Assembly (NCBI RefSeq): GCF_009734425.1
Contig: NZ_CP046455.1
Location: 3,045,187 to 3,109,186, forward strand
DNA: 64,000 bases
Source of the DNA: Corynebacterium occultum
GTDB lineage: Bacteria; Actinomycetota; Actinomycetes; Mycobacteriales; Mycobacteriaceae
Direction of reading: 5' to 3'
Positions 8,911 to 17,116 of the stretch are shown piece after piece; the stretch's first letter is position 1, and every line of letters starts with the position of its first letter. The translations under genes were made by a program, and so were the position numbers. The notes below the pieces were generated by a model. That model searched no databases and was not told where the DNA came from. It saw nothing but the letters and a program-made list of their open reading frames with translations.

Positions 8911-8919
8911 GAATCCAGC

Positions 8920-9003
8920 CTAGTAGAGTGTCGTGACTAACAGTCTTGGTTGAGCGATGATTCCGGTGTGGTCGGCACCGGTGACGGTCATGATGGCAAA
9001 CAT
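8920..9003 (-). pseudogene. Truncated ACT-domain (UPF0237-like) gene
   Basis: From ATG at 9003 the frame begins MFAIMTVTGADHTGIIA, the start of an ACT-domain protein of the UPF0237 type, normally about 90 residues. After residue 17 the match stops abruptly and the frame ends ten codons later at TAG. The rest of the domain is not found nearby. This is best read as a deletion or recombination junction that destroyed the gene. Confidence 0.6.
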
Positions 9004-9349
9004 GATCTCATGATAGTGGCGTTGTCCAACCCCGGGCATTCCGGGATTTTCCGGCGCAGAGCAGGAGTGGGGCTGTTAGGGGACTGCTGAATAATATGCG
9101 GTTGCTGATAACTCGTCGGAAGTCCGGCTGGTTATCAGCGATGTCCCACGCCTGACCAGTCCAAACCAGCAAACCGGCTCAACATCCTGGCTCTTGTGTG
9201 CCTGCAGAACACGATGAAGTTCCTCATCATGGGACCCGTCCGCCCGATTCTGCTGGTTCGCGCCCACGTGCGTGGGACGATAGCGGCTCGCGGGGAACGG
9301 GGGAGCAGTCTTGAGCATCGCTTAGGACGGTCCACCCTGTGTCTGACGT
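9004..9349. other. 346-bp gap with no recognised gene
   Basis: Short overlapping open frames occur on both strands, but none has a recognisable domain or consistent third-position bias. Composition is less G/C-biased than the flanks. Lying between a truncated gene and a methyltransferase of unusual composition, it is probably recombination debris. Confidence 0.4.
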
Positions 9350-10552
9350 TCACCGCCGCGGTACAGGCCCTTTTGCTTGCAATCTCCATAGCGAGGTGAC
9401 TTCCTTCGAACGTGCGGCGTGTAGAAGGTCTGAGCTATCTTTCGCTCGCCTATGGGTGGGCGTGGTGTCGAGCCGATCGATCACGTGAAGCCCCGCCTCG
9501 TCAATTGCGTCCAGAAGTATCTGTCGACTGCGCAAGCCAAGCAGCTCGGCGAGATCAGAGAGGATCAACCAACCCTCTCCGTCATCCGTGAGGTGACGCG
9601 GCAACCCGGCCAGAAATTGCAGCAGCATTTTGCTACCGGGGTCATACACTGCTGCATCGAGTGTGGTTGTCGCGCTGCCCGGCAACCATGGTGGGTTGCA
9701 GACGATGAGCGGCGCCCGTCCTGCAGGGAACATGCTGGTCAACTGAGCCTCTGCCGTGCCTTGCATGCCCAGTCGAGCGAAGTTGTCGTTCGCGCAGTCC
9801 ACCGCACGCTGGCTGAGGTCTGTTCCCAACACCTTTTTCACGCCACGGTTCACGAGTACTGCGGCCAGTACGCCAGTGCCGGTGCCAATATCGAACGCTA
9901 AATTCCGATTGTTCAGCGGTGCCTGGGCAACAAGATCGACATACTCGTGACGGGTGGGCAAAAACGTACCGTAGTGAGGGTGAATCTTCGCGTTCAAAGC
10001 GGGAACGTCCACGCCGTTCAAGAACCATTGATAGGCGCCTTGCACCCCGATCAGCTCTTGTAGACTCACCACGGCACCCTCTTCGCCGGAGCTGGGGCGC
10101 TGCCCGTATCCGAACTCAACCGCCGGACCAACGTGCGGGGCCCGAGGCAGAGGCACTATTGCCCTCCCACTCTGTGGGTCAAAGGTGAGCGGCACCAGAA
10201 CCAATGACATCATCCGCGAACGTTGGGCTCTGGCCTGGCGGATACGGTAAAACTCCTCTGCATCGGTCACGACAGGCTGAGCTGCTGACCGCCCCCGCCC
10301 CTTTGCTAGGCGTCGATCTATTGCACTCAAAATTTGTTTTGCGTTATAGAAGTCGCCCAGCCATAGCATTGCCGTGCCCTGAGCTGCATACCTCATTGCC
10401 TGAGCCGTGCTGAGCCGGTCATCGACCGCGACAAGCTTCTTGGGCGCTACCCGGTCATTTGCCGACCACCACATGGCTGAACCTGCCACCCCGTCGTGTT
10501 CCCAGGTCAGCAAGTCTTCCGCGGCAAAATGGTCCGGAGTAATGGGAATCAA
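9350..10552 (-). CDS. Class I SAM-dependent methyltransferase (NPPW type)
   Basis: The 400-residue protein has SAM motif I at about residue 243 (FDIGTGTGVLA), an acidic motif II (VLGTDLS), and motif IV CNPPWLPG, as in N-methyltransferases of the small/PrmC/RlmF group that modify bases or glutamine. The N-terminal 200 residues match no family I can name and may be the substrate domain. Codon choice is visibly less GC-biased than in neighbours. With a truncated gene on one side and a transposase fragment on the other, horizontal acquisition is likely. The substrate (DNA, RNA or protein) is unknown. Confidence 0.7.
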   Translation of the reverse strand: MIPITPDHFAAEDLLTWEHDGVAGSAMWWSANDRVAPKKLVAVDDRLSTAQAMRYAAQGTAMLWLGDFYNAKQILSAIDRRLAKGRGRSAAQPVVTDAEEFYRIRQARAQRSRMMSLVLVPLTFDPQSGRAIVPLPRAPHVGPAVEFGYGQRPSSGEEGAVVSLQELIGVQGAYQWFLNGVDVPALNAKIHPHYGTFLPTRHEYVDLVAQAPLNNRNLAFDIGTGTGVLAAVLVNRGVKKVLGTDLSQRAVDCANDNFARLGMQGTAEAQLTSMFPAGRAPLIVCNPPWLPGSATTTLDAAVYDPGSKMLLQFLAGLPRHLTDDGEGWLILSDLAELLGLRSRQILLDAIDEAGLHVIDRLDTTPTHRRAKDSSDLLHAARSKEVTSLWRLQAKGPVPRR

Positions 10553-10714
10553 CCTCGTTCAATAACGGTGCTTCAGAAGCGTGCAGCTGCAGGCACATCC
10601 ACCCGCTTGTCGTATCCGCAACGAGGGGCAGCATGAATGTGCCAAAGATAGGTTTGGTTGCGTCATCATAGCAGGATGACGCTCCTCGAACACCGCTGGC
10701 GTGTGGTGGTGGAG

Positions 10715-10852
10715 CGGGTACGCCAGCGCATCATCAGCGCTGCTGCCGATCGTTCCCCTCGACTGCCTGACTCCGAGAGAGCGGCAGGTCTCCCGGATCG
10801 CGGGGGAGGCGTATACGCCAGTAACCAGCTCAACGAGGCCACCCATAAGGTC
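10715..10852 (-). pseudogene. Decayed IS3-family transposase fragment
   Basis: The minus-strand translation contains YASPAIRETCRSLGVRQS followed by RGTIGSSADDALA. This matches the C-terminal integrase-core signature of IS3-family OrfB transposases (LGVxQSMGxxGSSxDNAxAE). Neither the following ESF-type segment nor the earlier catalytic region is present, and no inverted repeats were seen. The rest of 10553-10924 holds no other gene I can support. Confidence 0.55.
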
Positions 10853-10924
10853 GGTGTGCTGATGTCGATGGGCAAGCCCCTGAACCCCAGGAATCAATCA
10901 TCTAGGACGGGTCTGATCCGACCG

Positions 10925-11128
10925 CTACCCGGCATCGCGCTCGAAGACCACCAGGACACCGTCCACCCCGCTGGGCCCGATACGACCCTTAACATCCACC
11001 GAGGTCATCGACTTATAACGCCAACCATCCCGGGCCTCCTTATTGAGCAGCTTCTCCAGCTTCTCGCCGGACATCTTGCCGCCCAGCCAGCCCTCCCGCA
11101 TTTCCACAACCTTGTACTCCATGTTCAT
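10925..11128 (-). CDS. DUF4177 domain protein
   Basis: A 67-residue soluble protein that is a complete DUF4177 unit: MEYKVVEMRE at the start, GEKLEKLLNKEARDGWRYKSMTS in the middle and a DGVLVVFER end. The family is small and of unknown function. It stands alone between the IS remnant and the SulP transporter. Confidence 0.75.
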   Translation of the reverse strand: MNMEYKVVEMREGWLGGKMSGEKLEKLLNKEARDGWRYKSMTSVDVKGRIGPSGVDGVLVVFERDAG

Positions 11129-11182
11129 GACACCCAGCCTAGAAGGGAAGCGGTTGCCGCCGCCAGGGATGTGCCCCTGGAT

Positions 11183-13054
11183 TTAAGGATCCGCTCGCTG
11201 CTCCCGATGATGTTCCTCCTGCCGGGATGTTTCCCCTTCCGGTGGCACATCCAGGTCCTCGGTGGGGTCATCCACACCCTCCAACAGTTCCGCCTGATCC
11301 ATGCCATCCTCCGCCAACCGTGCCAGATCCTTCTTCTTCGCCCGGGCAGCCCGGAACTCATCCTCCAGGCCGGCGATCTCAGCCCCCTCCTTCACCGCAT
11401 CAGAGACGGTGGGGTGCAACTTCACCTTCTCCAGCAGGCCCGCACGCGCTAACGCCTCCTGGGTGGTTCGGGTGGCCCGTGCCACCAACACCGAGAGGCC
11501 CTCATCAAGCATGTGATCAATGAGGGTTCCCAGGGCGATCACACCGGTGTAATCCAGATCAGAGACCGCCGCCCCATCCAGCACCACCACTGAATAATCC
11601 CCGGCATCCAATTCCTCATGGAGCTTCTGGATCACATAATCAGCATCCGCGTACCAGATCGGGGCCTCCACCGACCAGACCAGCACCTCCGGCACCTGAA
11701 CCGTCTCCACCCCGGCATCCACGGGCACCCAATGGTTGGACTGAGGGATCAGACCCTTGCGGTAAACCGGGGGGCGGGCCTCACGCCGGGTGCGGTCCAG
11801 GAGGGTGACCACGGCCGCGATTCCCACACCCGGCACAATGCCCAGCACAGCAACCAGCACAATGGTGCCCAGTGCGATGCCGAGCTCCGCCTTACTGAAA
11901 CGGGCGATATGTCGCAGCTGATCGAAACGGATCAGCGAGAAAGCAATCTGCATCAACACCGCAGACAGGGCAGCCACCGGCAGCAGCGGCAGCAGACCGG
12001 TACCGAAGAAGAGCACGAGCAGCACCATCGAACCAGCCATCAGGGAACTCACCTGGCTCCTGCCCCGAGCCTGCTGTACTAGACGGGTGCGGGGTGGGGA
12101 AGCATTCAGTGCGAAAGCACCAGCCCCGGCAGCCACCACGGAGGCCACCCCGATAGCCCCCAGATCCCGGTCAAGGGTGGCCTGTCCCTGCTTGGTGGCG
12201 GCTTCAGTGGCACCGGTCTGCACCGTCACCAGCACCACAATGACCAGTGCCGGAACCAGCATCTCGGAGGCCTGCCCCCAGGGCACCGCACCAAAGTCGG
12301 GGAGCCGCCACACCGACTCCGCCGAGGGCAGTGTTTCCACGCCGCGCTCCCTGAGCCCGCCGAAAGCAGTGATCAGAGCAACCACCGCCAACCCCAGCAG
12401 TGGGCCTGGGAATCGGGGGCTGAGTCGCGCCGCCCCACCGCTGATCGCCAGCACCACCAGAGCCAGAATCACCGCCCAGAGGTTGATCTCATCCAGACTG
12501 TCCAGGACATCAAGCACCTGCACCGGGACGGAACCACTGGTCGGCTCATTGATGCCCAGCACAATATGCAGCTGCGAGGCAATGATGTTCAATCCCACAC
12601 CGGCCAACAAACCGGCAGTCACCGGGCGGGAGAGGAACTGGGTGATCCAACCCCCACGGCACAGGCCGATCACAATCAAGATGGCACCAACCATCAAGGA
12701 GATCAGGAGCAACGCCCCAGGGTCCACCTTCTCTTCCCCTGCTCCGGTGGCCAAGGCGTGACCGGCAGCACCAGCCGCCAACATTGGCGCGATGGAGGAG
12801 TCCGGCCCCACCGAAAGAATGCGGTGCCCACCGAAGAGAAGGAAGGTGAAGGCACCCACCACAAAAGCCAGCAGACCCAGGGCAGGGGAGACCCCCACCA
12901 GCTGGGCAGCAGCCATGGAACCGGGCAGGCCAATCGCCGCCAGTGTTAAACCCGCAACCAGGTCAGCGCTGAGTGAGGAGCGGGCCCCCCGCAAGGTAGG
13001 CAGCAGCCAGGCGCGTTTATCCGGCCCGGGAGCACCGGTGGAGGAGGAATCCAT
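11183..13054 (-). CDS. SulP-family inorganic anion transporter with STAS domain
   Basis: About 623 residues. The first 400 or so form the SulP/SLC26 membrane domain (LVAGLTLAAIGLPGSMAAAQL near the start, then repeated hydrophobic segments). A cytoplasmic STAS domain follows (YSVVVLDGAAVSDLDYTGV), and the tail is acidic. SulP proteins carry sulfate, bicarbonate or dicarboxylates; the substrate here is not evident and no sulfur-assimilation genes are near. I use the ATG at 13054 (MDSSSTGAPG) rather than the longer frame, whose extra residues are not family-like. It is divergent from the YbaN-family gene. Confidence 0.85.
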   Translation of the reverse strand: MDSSSTGAPGPDKRAWLLPTLRGARSSLSADLVAGLTLAAIGLPGSMAAAQLVGVSPALGLLAFVVGAFTFLLFGGHRILSVGPDSSIAPMLAAGAAGHALATGAGEEKVDPGALLLISLMVGAILIVIGLCRGGWITQFLSRPVTAGLLAGVGLNIIASQLHIVLGINEPTSGSVPVQVLDVLDSLDEINLWAVILALVVLAISGGAARLSPRFPGPLLGLAVVALITAFGGLRERGVETLPSAESVWRLPDFGAVPWGQASEMLVPALVIVVLVTVQTGATEAATKQGQATLDRDLGAIGVASVVAAGAGAFALNASPPRTRLVQQARGRSQVSSLMAGSMVLLVLFFGTGLLPLLPVAALSAVLMQIAFSLIRFDQLRHIARFSKAELGIALGTIVLVAVLGIVPGVGIAAVVTLLDRTRREARPPVYRKGLIPQSNHWVPVDAGVETVQVPEVLVWSVEAPIWYADADYVIQKLHEELDAGDYSVVVLDGAAVSDLDYTGVIALGTLIDHMLDEGLSVLVARATRTTQEALARAGLLEKVKLHPTVSDAVKEGAEIAGLEDEFRAARAKKKDLARLAEDGMDQAELLEGVDDPTEDLDVPPEGETSRQEEHHREQRADP

Positions 13055-13172
13055 ATCTTCAGGTGTACCCCAGTTTGAGCTGTCCCGACATACTTTCTCC
13101 CAGGTCATGGCGAAAGTGTTATTGAACACCAAATACTTTCAGGGCCAGTTGGGGAGGGGTTATGCTGGGTCC

Positions 13173-13598
13173 ATGCTCAAGGGGTTTCTCATCGTGGTCG
13201 GTTCGCTGAGCCTTGCCCTCGGCGCGATCGGAATCTTCCTGCCGATCCTCCCCACCACCCCTTTCATGCTGCTGGCCGCCTACTGTTTCGGCCGCAGCTC
13301 CCAACGACTGCACAACTATCTGGTCACCCACAAGACCTTCGGCACCTACATCAGCAACTATTACAACCACGCGATGACGCCTGCCCACAAGGCCCGCACC
13401 CTGGCTGCCCTGTGGTTCAGCATCATTCTCACGATCCTGCTGATCGGTAGCCTGATTCCGGCCATCATCCTGCCGATCATCGCCGGGATGGTCTCACTGC
13501 ACATCCTCCGTCTCCACCCGAAGCAGGCTCCCCAGCCAGTGCTTATCGACGCCCCGCCCACCCCGGTGGAGCCCCAGGCTCGGCAGACAGAGCAGTAG
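13173..13598 (+). CDS. YbaN/DUF454 family inner-membrane protein
   Basis: The 141-residue protein begins MLKGFLIVVGSLSLALGAIG and contains the DUF454 signature FLPILPTTPFMLLAAYCFGRSS and a conserved TYISNYYNH segment. It has about three membrane helices and a short polar tail. The function of the family is unknown. The start at 13173 is the first family-like methionine; longer upstream frames overlap the divergent SulP gene. The tail encodes a GTCGATAAGC copy (reverse) using the rare codon CTT. Confidence 0.8.
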   Translation: MLKGFLIVVGSLSLALGAIGIFLPILPTTPFMLLAAYCFGRSSQRLHNYLVTHKTFGTYISNYYNHAMTPAHKARTLAALWFSIILTILLIGSLIPAIILPIIAGMVSLHILRLHPKQAPQPVLIDAPPTPVEPQARQTEQ

Positions 13599-13654
13599 GT
13601 CCGCCTGGGTGGGCTGCGTCTGAGATACCCCCTGGAATGCCCCACCGCATACCC

Positions 13655-13676
13655 TTCTAATACAGGTGTATTAGAA
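13655..13676. promoter_or_regulatory. 22-bp perfect palindrome (putative operator)
   Basis: The arm TTCTAATACA is followed by GG and its exact reverse complement. It is AT-rich in a GC-rich genome and lies in a 590-bp region about 220 bp upstream of a small frameshifted gene. It resembles a GntR- or TetR-class operator, but no such regulator gene is adjacent. Confidence 0.45.
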
Positions 13677-13892
13677 CAAGAGCCGGGAAGCGTGGACTAT
13701 CCAGAGTGAATCCGCTCTCCATTTTCGAACCTGTATGCGTGTAGGATTTCCCGAACGGGTGCCCCCACTGTTTCATGGCATGAGCTGGGAAGATAGATTC
13801 AGGATACCCCCAGGGTGGTGGGCATGCCCGGGCCGTGTCCCAACTTCGATATCGAACACACATTCCATGCACGAGCCTGCCCAGGGACGCCT

Positions 13893-14119
13893 ATGCACAC
13901 CACCCCACACCCCTACTACCGCCACACCGACCCCACCGACCCCGCCGCACACTGGACCACCCACCGCAACCGCCAGGACCTCACCTTCTGGGGCCCTTGT
14001 CTCGGCCGGGCACACTGTTTGCGCAGTCGTTTATGCAGCGTCGTGCCCAACGGGTCAACAAACGCCGTACCGCCCCGACCCAGGAGGAGACAACCCGGGA
14101 GGAGGAACCACCCTTCTAA
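13893..14119 (+). pseudogene. Small hypothetical gene with an apparent frameshift
   Basis: From ATG at 13893 (AGGGA five bases upstream) the frame MHTTPHPYYRHTDPTDPAAH to DLTFWG has almost only G/C third positions, typical of coding DNA here. Near 13990, in TGGGGCCC, that bias shifts to another frame, which reads GPLSRPGTLFAQSFMQRRAQ and ends in a charged tail at TAA 14117-14119. One extra G in the run would join both parts into a protein of about 75 residues. It could be a disrupted gene, a sequencing error or a slippage site. No known family was recognised. Confidence 0.4.
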
Positions 14120-14140
14120 ACAATCCCCACAACGGCCAAA

Positions 14141-14163
14141 GCCCACCACGGGCCGTGGTGGGC
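14141..14163. terminator. Hairpin terminator between convergent units
   Basis: A 9-bp perfect GC-rich stem (GCCCACCAC with GTGGTGGGC) surrounds a 5-nt loop. On the minus strand it is followed by TTT. It can serve the DadA-like gene and possibly the small plus-strand gene ending at 14119. Confidence 0.65.
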
Positions 14164-14192
14164 AGGGGGGCGTCGATAAGCAGGGCCGGAGA

Positions 14193-15416
14193 TCAGCGCA
14201 AGGGATCGAAGGGCTTGATCACGGGGTGAGTTTCACCGGTGTCAATAAGCTGGGCGAGGTACTTGCCGGTTGCCGGACCCAGGACCACACCCCACATCCC
14301 GTGGCCGCCAGCAACATAGATATGCTCCGCCTTGGTCTGGCCGATCAGTGGGATTCCATCTGGGGTGACCGGGCGGGAGCCCACCCACTCGTCCTGGCGT
14401 TCCTCGAAGTTGATGCCCCGCATCAGGCGGCTCGCCTGGTTGACGATCGCCTCGATACGACGCGGGTAGAGCGGCTCATCCGGGCGTCGGAACTCCATGG
14501 TTCCGGCGATGCGGAAACGTCCCTGGTAAGGAGTGCAGGCCATGCGGTGATGCGGCAGATAAAGGGGGTGCTCGGCAGGCTTATCGGTTTCCACGGTGAA
14601 GGAGTAACCACGGCCAGCCTGCACGAGGGTGCGTACCCCGTACTCACGAGCCAGGCGGGGGAGCCACGCACCGGTGGCGATGACCACCTCATCAGCCTCC
14701 TCACGGGAAGCATCAGCCAGGATCACCGCGGGGCGGGAACCCTTGGCCACATGCGTGACCTCCACCCCACTGCGGATAATCCCGCCGCGCTCCTCCACGG
14801 ACTTGGCCAGGGCCTGGACATAGGGTCCCGGCTCAATGAAACGTTGCCCCTCCAGACGGTAGGCCACCTGAACCTCATCAGAGAGCATGGGAGCCAGTTC
14901 CTGGGGGTTGTCCAGGCGGGTCATCTCCGCCTCCTGACCGTGGCGCACCGCACCGGCGATCTCCCGGAGGAATCCCTTGGACTGCTCCTCCTTCTCGAAG
15001 CCGATCACATAGGGACCCTTGCGGATCATGGCATCCACGCCACCCAACTCAAACTCCTCGAAGGCCGCGAGAGCTGCCATGTCGATGGGGGTGAGGTTGG
15101 CCATGGTGTTGTCCCAGGAACGTTCAGTGGCCTGCAGCATGAAGCGGGCCAGGAACATCCAGAGCTTCGGGTCGATGCGTACCGGCATGCTCAGTGCCGC
15201 ATCGGGATCAAAGATCGCCTTCGGGCCATAGCGCCAGAGACTCGGATCGGAGAGCGGGATGGTCTTCGCGGGTGCCAGCCAACCGGCATTGCCCCAGGAG
15301 GACCCGGCAGCCACTCCCTCACGGTCGAGGACGGTGACCTCAAATCCACGTTCCTGCAGGTGCCAGGCAGTGGACAGACCCACGATCCCGGCTCCGATCA
15401 CTATGGCGTTCTTCAA
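14193..15416 (-). CDS. FAD-dependent amino-acid oxidoreductase, DadA-like
   Basis: The 407-residue protein starts with a dinucleotide-binding motif (AIVIGAGIVGLSTAWHLQERG) and continues with the DAO-family layout seen in D-amino-acid dehydrogenase: SSWGNAGWLAPA, a central substrate domain and a C-terminal GHGMWGVVLGPATGKYLAQL. It would oxidise an amino acid or amine to the imino or oxo product with electrons passed to the respiratory chain. It follows an aldehyde dehydrogenase on the same strand, so an amine or D-amino-acid route feeding that enzyme is possible. The exact substrate is not determinable. Confidence 0.75.
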   Translation of the reverse strand: MKNAIVIGAGIVGLSTAWHLQERGFEVTVLDREGVAAGSSWGNAGWLAPAKTIPLSDPSLWRYGPKAIFDPDAALSMPVRIDPKLWMFLARFMLQATERSWDNTMANLTPIDMAALAAFEEFELGGVDAMIRKGPYVIGFEKEEQSKGFLREIAGAVRHGQEAEMTRLDNPQELAPMLSDEVQVAYRLEGQRFIEPGPYVQALAKSVEERGGIIRSGVEVTHVAKGSRPAVILADASREEADEVVIATGAWLPRLAREYGVRTLVQAGRGYSFTVETDKPAEHPLYLPHHRMACTPYQGRFRIAGTMEFRRPDEPLYPRRIEAIVNQASRLMRGINFEERQDEWVGSRPVTPDGIPLIGQTKAEHIYVAGGHGMWGVVLGPATGKYLAQLIDTGETHPVIKPFDPLR

Positions 15417-15449
15417 TTGACCCTCCTTGGGTACGGAAAGCTGCGACAG

Positions 15450-15479
15450 GGGGTGTGAGCCAGGTAATACTCACACCCC
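15450..15479. terminator. Intercistronic hairpin between aldehyde dehydrogenase and DadA-like gene
   Basis: GGGGTGTGAG and CTCACACCCC form a perfect 10-bp stem around a 10-nt loop, 34 bp upstream of the DadA-like start. No T run follows on either strand, so it may attenuate, protect the mRNA or bind a regulator. Confidence 0.5.
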
Positions 15480-15566
15480 ACAGTATGGGGCAAGCAATAG
15501 AAGTTCGCCCCCGAATTCAGAAAAGAATTTCCTCATGTGGCGGGGCTTCGACCCCAGGGGAGGGCA

Positions 15567-16997
15567 CTAACCGTTGATCACCTGCGGCAGGGCAACTCCC
15601 TTGAGCCCCTCGACCCCGAACTCCACACCATAACCGGAGTGCTTGATGCCACCGAAGGGAATCCGCGGGTCGACCCCGCCATGAGAGTTGATCCACACCG
15701 TGCCAGCCTCGATCCGGGCCGCCACCTCACGGGCCTTCACCCGGTCGGCAGACCAGACGGAGGCTCCCAGGCCGACATCCAGCTTATTGGCTTCGGCGAT
15801 GGCCTCCTCCACATCGGAGTAGCGGATGATCGGCAGGGCCGGACCGAACTGCTCCTCCACCACCAGGGGATTATCCGGGTCAATATCGGCGATCAGGGTG
15901 GTGGGGTAGAAGTAGCCCGGTGCCTCATAGTCGGGGTTGGCCCCGAGTAGTACACGTGCACCAGAGTCGGTGGCTGCCTTGACCAGGCGGTCCACGATGT
16001 CGAACTGCATCTTGTTCTGCAACGGGCCCAGCACATTCTGCTCATCCATGCCCACACCCATGGGCATCTGTTCCGCCACCTTGCGCAATTCCTCACAGAC
16101 CGCCTCATAGAGGGAATCATGGACATAGAGGCGCTTGAGTGCCGCGCAGGTCTGACCGGCATTGATGAACGCACCCCAGAAGAGATCCTGGGCGATGGCG
16201 GCGGGATCCGCATCCGGCAGGACGATGCCCGCATCATTGCCGCCCAATTCCAGGGTGAGGCGCTTGAGGGTGTCGGCAGAGGCCTCGGCGATCTTCTTGC
16301 CGGTGGCGGTGGAACCGGTGAACATGATCTTGGCGATCTTCTCGTGGGTGCTGATCGCGGCCCCCACCTCACCGTCCCCGGAGATCACCTGCAGCACACC
16401 CTCCGGCAGGACGGTGTTGAGAATTTCAACCAGGGCCAACACCGTCAGCGGGGTGTATTCGGAGGGCTTGACCACCACGGCATTACCCATCCGCAGGGCG
16501 GGGGCGATCTGCCAGATGGTGATCATCGCGGGCCAGTTCCAGGGGCCGATCGCCCCGACCACGCCGATGGGGCGGTAGTTCAGCACCGCATGGGTTTCAC
16601 CGTCATCAACGAGGGTTTCCTCAGAGATGTCATGGGAGCCGGTGACCCGCAGCCAGGTGGCACAGGCCCCCGCTTCGAAGCGTGCCCCGGGACCACTGAG
16701 TGGCTTGCCCTGTTCCCGGGAGATCAGCTCCGCCAGCGCTTCAGCGCAGGCCTCCACGGCATCAGCGGCACGGTTCAGGTAGTCACAACGCTCGGCGTCG
16801 CTGAGGCTCGCCCACTCCTTCTGCTTATCGACGGCGCTGTCCACCGCGCGATGCAGGTCCGTGACACTGTGCCGGGGGGCGTGACCCACCAGCTCGCCGG
16901 TGGCGGGGTCGAAGATCTCGCGGCCCTGCTCGCCAGCATCAACGGCGGCCAGCAGCTGGGCATAGGAGTTCAGGGCGATGGTGGTGGTCTCGTTCAT
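15567..16997 (-). CDS. NAD(P)-dependent aldehyde dehydrogenase
   Basis: The 476-residue protein has the full aldehyde-dehydrogenase signature: cofactor segment GPWNWPAM, MFTGSTATGKKI, the catalytic glutamate region LELGGNDAG and the catalytic cysteine in NAGQTCAALKR. It is divergent from an AraC-type regulator with a 119-bp shared promoter region. That pairing resembles the FeaB/FeaR arrangement for phenylacetaldehyde, and the homoprotocatechuate operon starts just beyond, so an aryl-acetaldehyde substrate is plausible (inference only). Confidence 0.8.
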   Translation of the reverse strand: MNETTTIALNSYAQLLAAVDAGEQGREIFDPATGELVGHAPRHSVTDLHRAVDSAVDKQKEWASLSDAERCDYLNRAADAVEACAEALAELISREQGKPLSGPGARFEAGACATWLRVTGSHDISEETLVDDGETHAVLNYRPIGVVGAIGPWNWPAMITIWQIAPALRMGNAVVVKPSEYTPLTVLALVEILNTVLPEGVLQVISGDGEVGAAISTHEKIAKIMFTGSTATGKKIAEASADTLKRLTLELGGNDAGIVLPDADPAAIAQDLFWGAFINAGQTCAALKRLYVHDSLYEAVCEELRKVAEQMPMGVGMDEQNVLGPLQNKMQFDIVDRLVKAATDSGARVLLGANPDYEAPGYFYPTTLIADIDPDNPLVVEEQFGPALPIIRYSDVEEAIAEANKLDVGLGASVWSADRVKAREVAARIEAGTVWINSHGGVDPRIPFGGIKHSGYGVEFGVEGLKGVALPQVING

Positions 16998-17116
16998 GGT
17001 TTCTCCTCGAGGATGTGATGTTGTGGCCTATTGTTAACTTCTATACATTTCCCGGATTGACTTACCGTGCACACTACTTGGCACTGAGTGTGACGGACAT
17101 CATGTGAGAAGGTTGC

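Noticed and set aside
9076..9318. Small protein or transposase tail on the minus strand
   Set aside because: Open frame of 80 codons without domain similarity or codon bias; insufficient support.
10658..11452. A 264-residue plus-strand frame over the DUF4177 gene and the end of the SulP gene
   Set aside because: Overlaps two supported genes on the other strand and shows no domain.
13815..15458. A 547-residue plus-strand frame running across the DadA-like gene
   Set aside because: Most of it is antisense to a certain oxidoreductase; only the first part (from 13893) has coding bias.
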